This document shows positions 60,197 through 64,000 of a stretch of 64,000 nucleotides of DNA, one piece after another. The notes under the pieces were generated by a model. That model saw only the letters and a list, made by a program, of their open reading frames with translations. It did not search any database and was not told the DNA's origin. Each line of letters opens with the position of its first letter. Within the stretch, counting starts at the first letter, position 1. Position numbers and translations under genes: made by a program. Source of the stretch: Parasponia andersonii (lineage: Eukaryota > Streptophyta > Magnoliopsida > Rosales > Cannabaceae); contig JXTB01000238.1 in NCBI GenBank assembly GCA_002914805.1, positions 446,300 through 510,299 on the forward strand, given 5' to 3'.

Positions 60197-60713
60197 TGAT
60201 AAGGAATAACTCCCTAATAAATATAAAATAATATGAAAGTGATTAATAAAGCAGAATAAATGTCAAAATAAACTAAAGACAGGATACATAAATTTACGTA
60301 GTTCACCAATTTAGCTATATACACAGAGTTGCTACATATCTTCGCAATAAGGAAAAAAGGAACTTTTACAAGTATTTACAAATATTCATTATTCTTTTTT
60401 TACACCCAAACTCTGAATATACCGAAGAGAAAAAATTGTATTATTCTCTCCCTCAAAGAACAAAACCTCTCAATTTTATTCTCACATAACACTTGGTGTT
60501 TCTCGCTTTTTTGGAATAAGAAACTATGAAAAATAGTCTCTATTTATAAGGTATGGCTCACCAATAATTACACATTTTTTTCTTCAAATTTCTTAATATA
60601 TTACACAAATTTTACATGGTTTTTTTACCATATATTAGCTGGTCATTTTACTTTTTTTTTACAGAGTATGAAACATGGCTTGTACACTGAGCAATAAATG
60701 CTCCTCTGGTAAT

Positions 60714-60720
<7 letters not shown>
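60197..60720 (-). repeat. 5' LTR of the deleted copia element
   Basis: TGATAAGGAATAACTCCC to AATACACACA on the plus strand, adjoining the PBS at 60183-60194 and, outside, the (AT)n run 60722-60750. Confidence 0.75.

Positions 60721-60721
<1 letters not shown>

Positions 60722-60750
<29 letters not shown>
60722..60750. repeat. (AT)n microsatellite, right flank of the copia insertion
   Basis: About 30 bp AT repeat abutting the LTR edge, the counterpart of 55924-55964. Confidence 0.8.
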
Positions 60751-60753
<3 letters not shown>

Positions 60754-62038
60754 TTTTCACATTTCTTGTTACTAAAAAAATAATTTCCACCAATTAATTA
60801 TTTAAAAACAATGGTATAAAAGCCATGAATATTTCGAACCGTTACATTCTCATTAAATTTGAATTATGAATACCATTTTCATGTGATATAATGTTCAGAA
60901 ACGCGCATTATTATCGATCGATAGAAAAGTAGTCCTAATCGCTTAATTTATTCTCTCCTAAATTATCAATTTATATACTGGAAAACAGTGAAATTTAGCA
61001 AGTTGCCACCCGTGGACTCCATCCCCAAGCAAGTGGAGTAATGAATATGATCAATATCATAGCATAAATGGTCCACTTGCGAGAGAAAAATGATCGCTTT
61101 CATCAACTTGGCCGCTACATGTCAATGACTGATTGTCCTCTAGCAATTATATCACACAAGTAGTCCAGGCATTAGGCTGCTATACTACGTACGTACCTCC
61201 CTTAGGTCGTAGTTTCTATTAATGATCAATATATATGAACATGAACCCCTTTTTTACTTGATTTCCTTCTTTTTGATATTTTGCTCCGTAAATAGCTGCG
61301 GCTTCGCTGAACCGCTATCTGTTCATTTTTTAAATGAGGAATAGAGACGTTTCATTTAATTTGTAATATTGTTATGTACAGTGAGTCATTGCATGTATGT
61401 ACACATAATTTTCTCGCATGATATTTAATTTGGACTCGAATTGTTATGTCAGTGGATCCCGCGAGTTGTGGAATATGCTTGCTTAAATTTGTCTTCATAT
61501 AGCTTAGAAGGTAGTAACAAATTACTTTTGATATTCCAAAATATCTGCAGTCAATAATTTGTGGGTGATTTTGATTGAATAGAAATGGGGACGAAAGGTG
61601 AGTAAAATTGGACCCGGAAAAAAGAGAATGATAATGTGTCATGTATTAATTACCATATACTTTTTGAAAATGTGTCAAAGCATGATAATCCTTTTATGTC
61701 ATTATGGCATTATAATTGCTGATTAGTGATTTGGCGGCATTTTAATTTATAATTAAGCTCTTTTCATGTTACAGTATTAAGGAAAACAAAAAAAAAAAAA
61801 AAAGACAAAACAATGAGTGGTCTTGACAAATTTGCATGCCTACGCTCAATTTAGTCCTCCAAATTCCCAAGGGAGAAGGCTGCTATTTGATTTTTGAAGA
61901 TAACAATTTGATTTGCACGAGTTAGGTAGCCAAATACCACTACTTAATATACATGAATCAAAGTTAACAATAACTACCACTTTCAGCAGTTAAATTTATT
62001 CTTTTTGAATTAATTTGACTGGGGACAATTATTTATCT
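60751..62038. other. intergenic, no gene seen
   Basis: AT-rich sequence with an A-run at about 61788-61803. One 96-codon open stretch (61642-61352) matches nothing recognisable. Confidence 0.45.
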
Positions 62039-63390
62039 TTTTTTTTTTTTTTTTGAAAATACTCATCCAATGGAGGGAGTTTATTAAAGAGAGGAAAAAG
62101 TAAACAAAACAAAAATCAAGAACAATCCAACATCAACTGAATCTATAGTAAGGTAGACCTATACAATCTCTATTAATCAAAAGGAAAAGATATTGAGGAG
62201 CTGTAAACCACCACATTCTATTTCTGTTTAGAACACCCAGAACTACTAATTTAATACCACAAGAATTTGCCTCTCTAAAATTGTGAGAAAAACGAAAAGA
62301 CATGCTCTTTAATAAAGAAATAGCTATGAGACAATCATTCCTCAAACGGCAGGGTACATTAGAAGAGGATCACTAATGAAGAAGATAAATCACCATGGAA
62401 GAATCACTTTCTAGCCAAAGTTGATGTCAACTATTTTGATATGCAATCATAATGGCATTTATAAGAGCCCAAATCTCAGCTTCAAAAGCACAACACTCTC
62501 CCAAAAAAAATGCTAAAACAACCAAGAACAAAGCCTCTGTGGTTCCTAAAGATACCTCCACAAGCAGCTAACCTTGGTGTTCCATGAGCAGATGCATCAG
62601 TATTTACTTTTCTCCAATCAAGATAAGGAGGTGTAGCACTATTAGAGAGTTAAACCTGAAGCCCATTTCTAAACTAGTAGATATTTTTTAACACTGCAGA
62701 TACTACAGATAACAACTTTATAGTGAGACTTCAAATCTTCAAATAAAGTTTTGTTTCACATATTCCAATTTGCCCAACCACCAGTAAAACTAGCTATAGG
62801 CCATAGGTTCTTAATCTGTGAGCTGAAGCTAGCTTTAAAAGTTGAAACAAAAAAAAAAAAAAAAGGAAATACTCTCACTTCTATTAAGGCTACGATGAAA
62901 CTGAGAAGACACCCAACTTTCAAAACAGAATTAGCAAAAGAACACCGAAGAAATAAATGGCATAAACTCTCTTTTGCAGCACCACATAGGACACATCGAG
63001 AAACAATATTAAGACCTTTCGTTTTCAACTTATTTTCAGATGGAAGTCTATAGGAGGCATATAATGTTTTCACAGATATTTAGACCAAGACAAACAAGAA
63101 GAATGATGCCTTAACAAATCGTAAGCTTCTTTGGTAGTACAACAACCAGACCTAGACTACTTGGTCCAAATAAAAATATCATTAGCATCCAAAGGGATTG
63201 TTGATTTCTCTATACAAGACCAACACCTCAGGTAAATTATTTTAAAACTTCCTGGAATGTTCCAACTATAACCAACTATAAAATTACTAACTTTAGGGGT
63301 AACAAGTCCTCTAAATCAGGAGGAATGCCAATAATATCAGCTAAAACAATTCCACTCCAGTTCTTGCCACTCGTCTTGGTCCTATTGCTA
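62039..63390 (-). mobile_element. 3' end of a LINE (non-LTR retrotransposon) with RNase H domain
   Basis: On the minus strand: a segment near 63350-63310 reading SGIVLADIIGIPPDLEDLL; IPLDANDIFIW (about 63200); then the reverse-transcriptase zinc-binding domain (63073-62756) with SYRLPSENKLKTKGLNIVSR, CVLCGAAKESLCHLFLRCSF. An RNase H-like C-terminus follows (about 62345-62230; CLIAISLLK, FSHNFREANSCGIKL), and finally a poly-A tail (plus-strand T-run 62039-62054). The order zf-RVT, RNase H, poly-A is that of plant L1-type LINEs. The 5' part (endonuclease, RT core) is absent, as expected for 5' truncation. Stops and frameshifts are present. Confidence 0.8.
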
Positions 63391-64000
63391 ATAGAATTAT
63401 ATTAAGGGACAATTATTAACGAACAAAACAGCTTTTTCGAAAAGAAAAAATGATATCAGACAAAATAAAGAATTATTTTTAATTAATTAGTTGGTTCTAA
63501 TAAGTGGTGTTGGCTTTTTTTTTTCCTTGTCTTGTCTTTTTCTTTCCTTTTTATGTTTGTTGTTACTTGCATGGTTCGATGTTTTTGTTAAAAAAAAGAA
63601 GAATAATACTCCCCGGGCTTTGGCCTTTTCCAAGTTTGAGTCCGCACGCTACATTTGCAGCGCCATCTTCAGTCCTGACGTAATATATCTATATATATAT
63701 ATATATATATATACAAATTAGGATACGTGCTTTAGCCACGCACCTCTTGTTATTTTTTTTTTTCCATCCCTCCGCCGGCCATTTTCCATCAATTTGTTAT
63801 TTTGTTTTTCTTTTTCTCTTTGTTCTGAGTGTCTTTTTTTCTCTTTTTTTTTTTTTTTTGTTTTTTATGTTTTATTTTCTTTCTCCTCACATATCGTTTC
63901 TTTCTCTCCTTCTGCTCGGCAATGGCTTCTTCTATTTTTTTGTATGATTTATGCTTCCTAATAAATCTTTATGATTTGTCTTTTTCTTTTAATTTTTTTT
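63391..64000. other. pyrimidine-rich intergenic sequence
   Basis: Contains a (TA)n run (63689-63712) and long T/C-rich stretches (63750-63900) with a 66-codon Phe-rich open frame that is only low-complexity. No gene recognised before the window ends. Confidence 0.5.

Larger units (their letters stand above)
55965..60720 (-). mobile_element. internally deleted Ty1/copia element with a nested solo LTR
   Basis: Direct LTRs lie at 55965-56512 and 60197-60720, both showing AATAAATGCTC, CACTTGGTGTTTCTC-like and CTCTATTTATAA blocks. On the minus strand a worn PBS (60183-60194, three transitions from TGGTATCAGAGC) follows the LTR, then gag and CCHC, then a pre-integrase segment broken by the insert 56701-58945. 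The reading ends at about 56580, beside the left LTR. Integrase core, RT and RNase H are absent. Without the insert the copy is only about 2.5 kb, so it was deleted internally. Confidence 0.85.

Noticed and set aside
62751-63053. 100-codon plus-strand frame
   Set aside because: Antisense of the LINE zinc-binding domain on the minus strand, which has clear family motifs.
63747-63947. 66-codon Phe-rich frame at the right end
   Set aside because: Low-complexity T/C-rich sequence.
1-64000. CRISPR arrays, bacterial operons, tRNA or rRNA genes
   Set aside because: No regularly spaced repeats, no tRNA or rRNA sequence recognised; the window is plant nuclear DNA.

Overview
This is a stretch of nuclear DNA from a flowering plant, most likely a eudicot. 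It is AT-rich and holds intron-containing genes with GT..AG introns, AP2/ERF transcription factors, and many LTR retrotransposons and LINE remnants. I could not identify the species. Only three host genes can be supported: a 14-exon plastid-type ATP-dependent 6-phosphofructokinase (PFK4-like, 14507-18918, +) and two intronless group-IX AP2/ERF genes on the minus strand (ERF-a, 20912-21604; ERF-b, 49875-50771). Everything else is transposon-derived, low-complexity or unassigned.

Layout. 1 to about 4864: decayed Ty1/copia element on the minus strand, SIRE-like by its features. 5758-13493: two partial Tat-lineage Ty3/gypsy elements tail to tail, one with an LTR fragment fused to reverse transcriptase (+), the other an LTR followed by an extra ORF (-). 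14507-18918: PFK gene. 20912-21604: ERF-a. 22187-23683: two small palindrome-ended MITE-like elements. 25990-48941: a copia element (+) expanded to about 23 kb by nested insertions. These are a large-LTR element without pol (28087-42532), which itself holds two 2.9-kb solo LTRs (30244-33135 and 34770-37693), and a further 2.3-kb solo LTR (44208-46470). 49875-50771: ERF-b. 52929-54266: large foldback (inverted-repeat) structures. 55965-60720: an internally deleted copia element (-) that landed in an (AT)n microsatellite and was later hit by a 2.2-kb solo LTR. 62039 to about 63390: 3' end of a LINE (-).

The two ERFs share an N-terminal module and the AP2 domain and lie in the same orientation, which suggests an old local duplication later separated by the nested retrotransposon block. 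PFK4 catalyses the committed step of plastid glycolysis and has no evident functional link to the ERFs. The most informative part of the window is the retrotransposon stratigraphy: LTR ends, target-site duplications (TSDs), primer-binding sites (PBSs) and polypurine tracts (PPTs) can be read directly, so the order of insertion can be deduced. No computation was run; similarities between copies were judged by eye.
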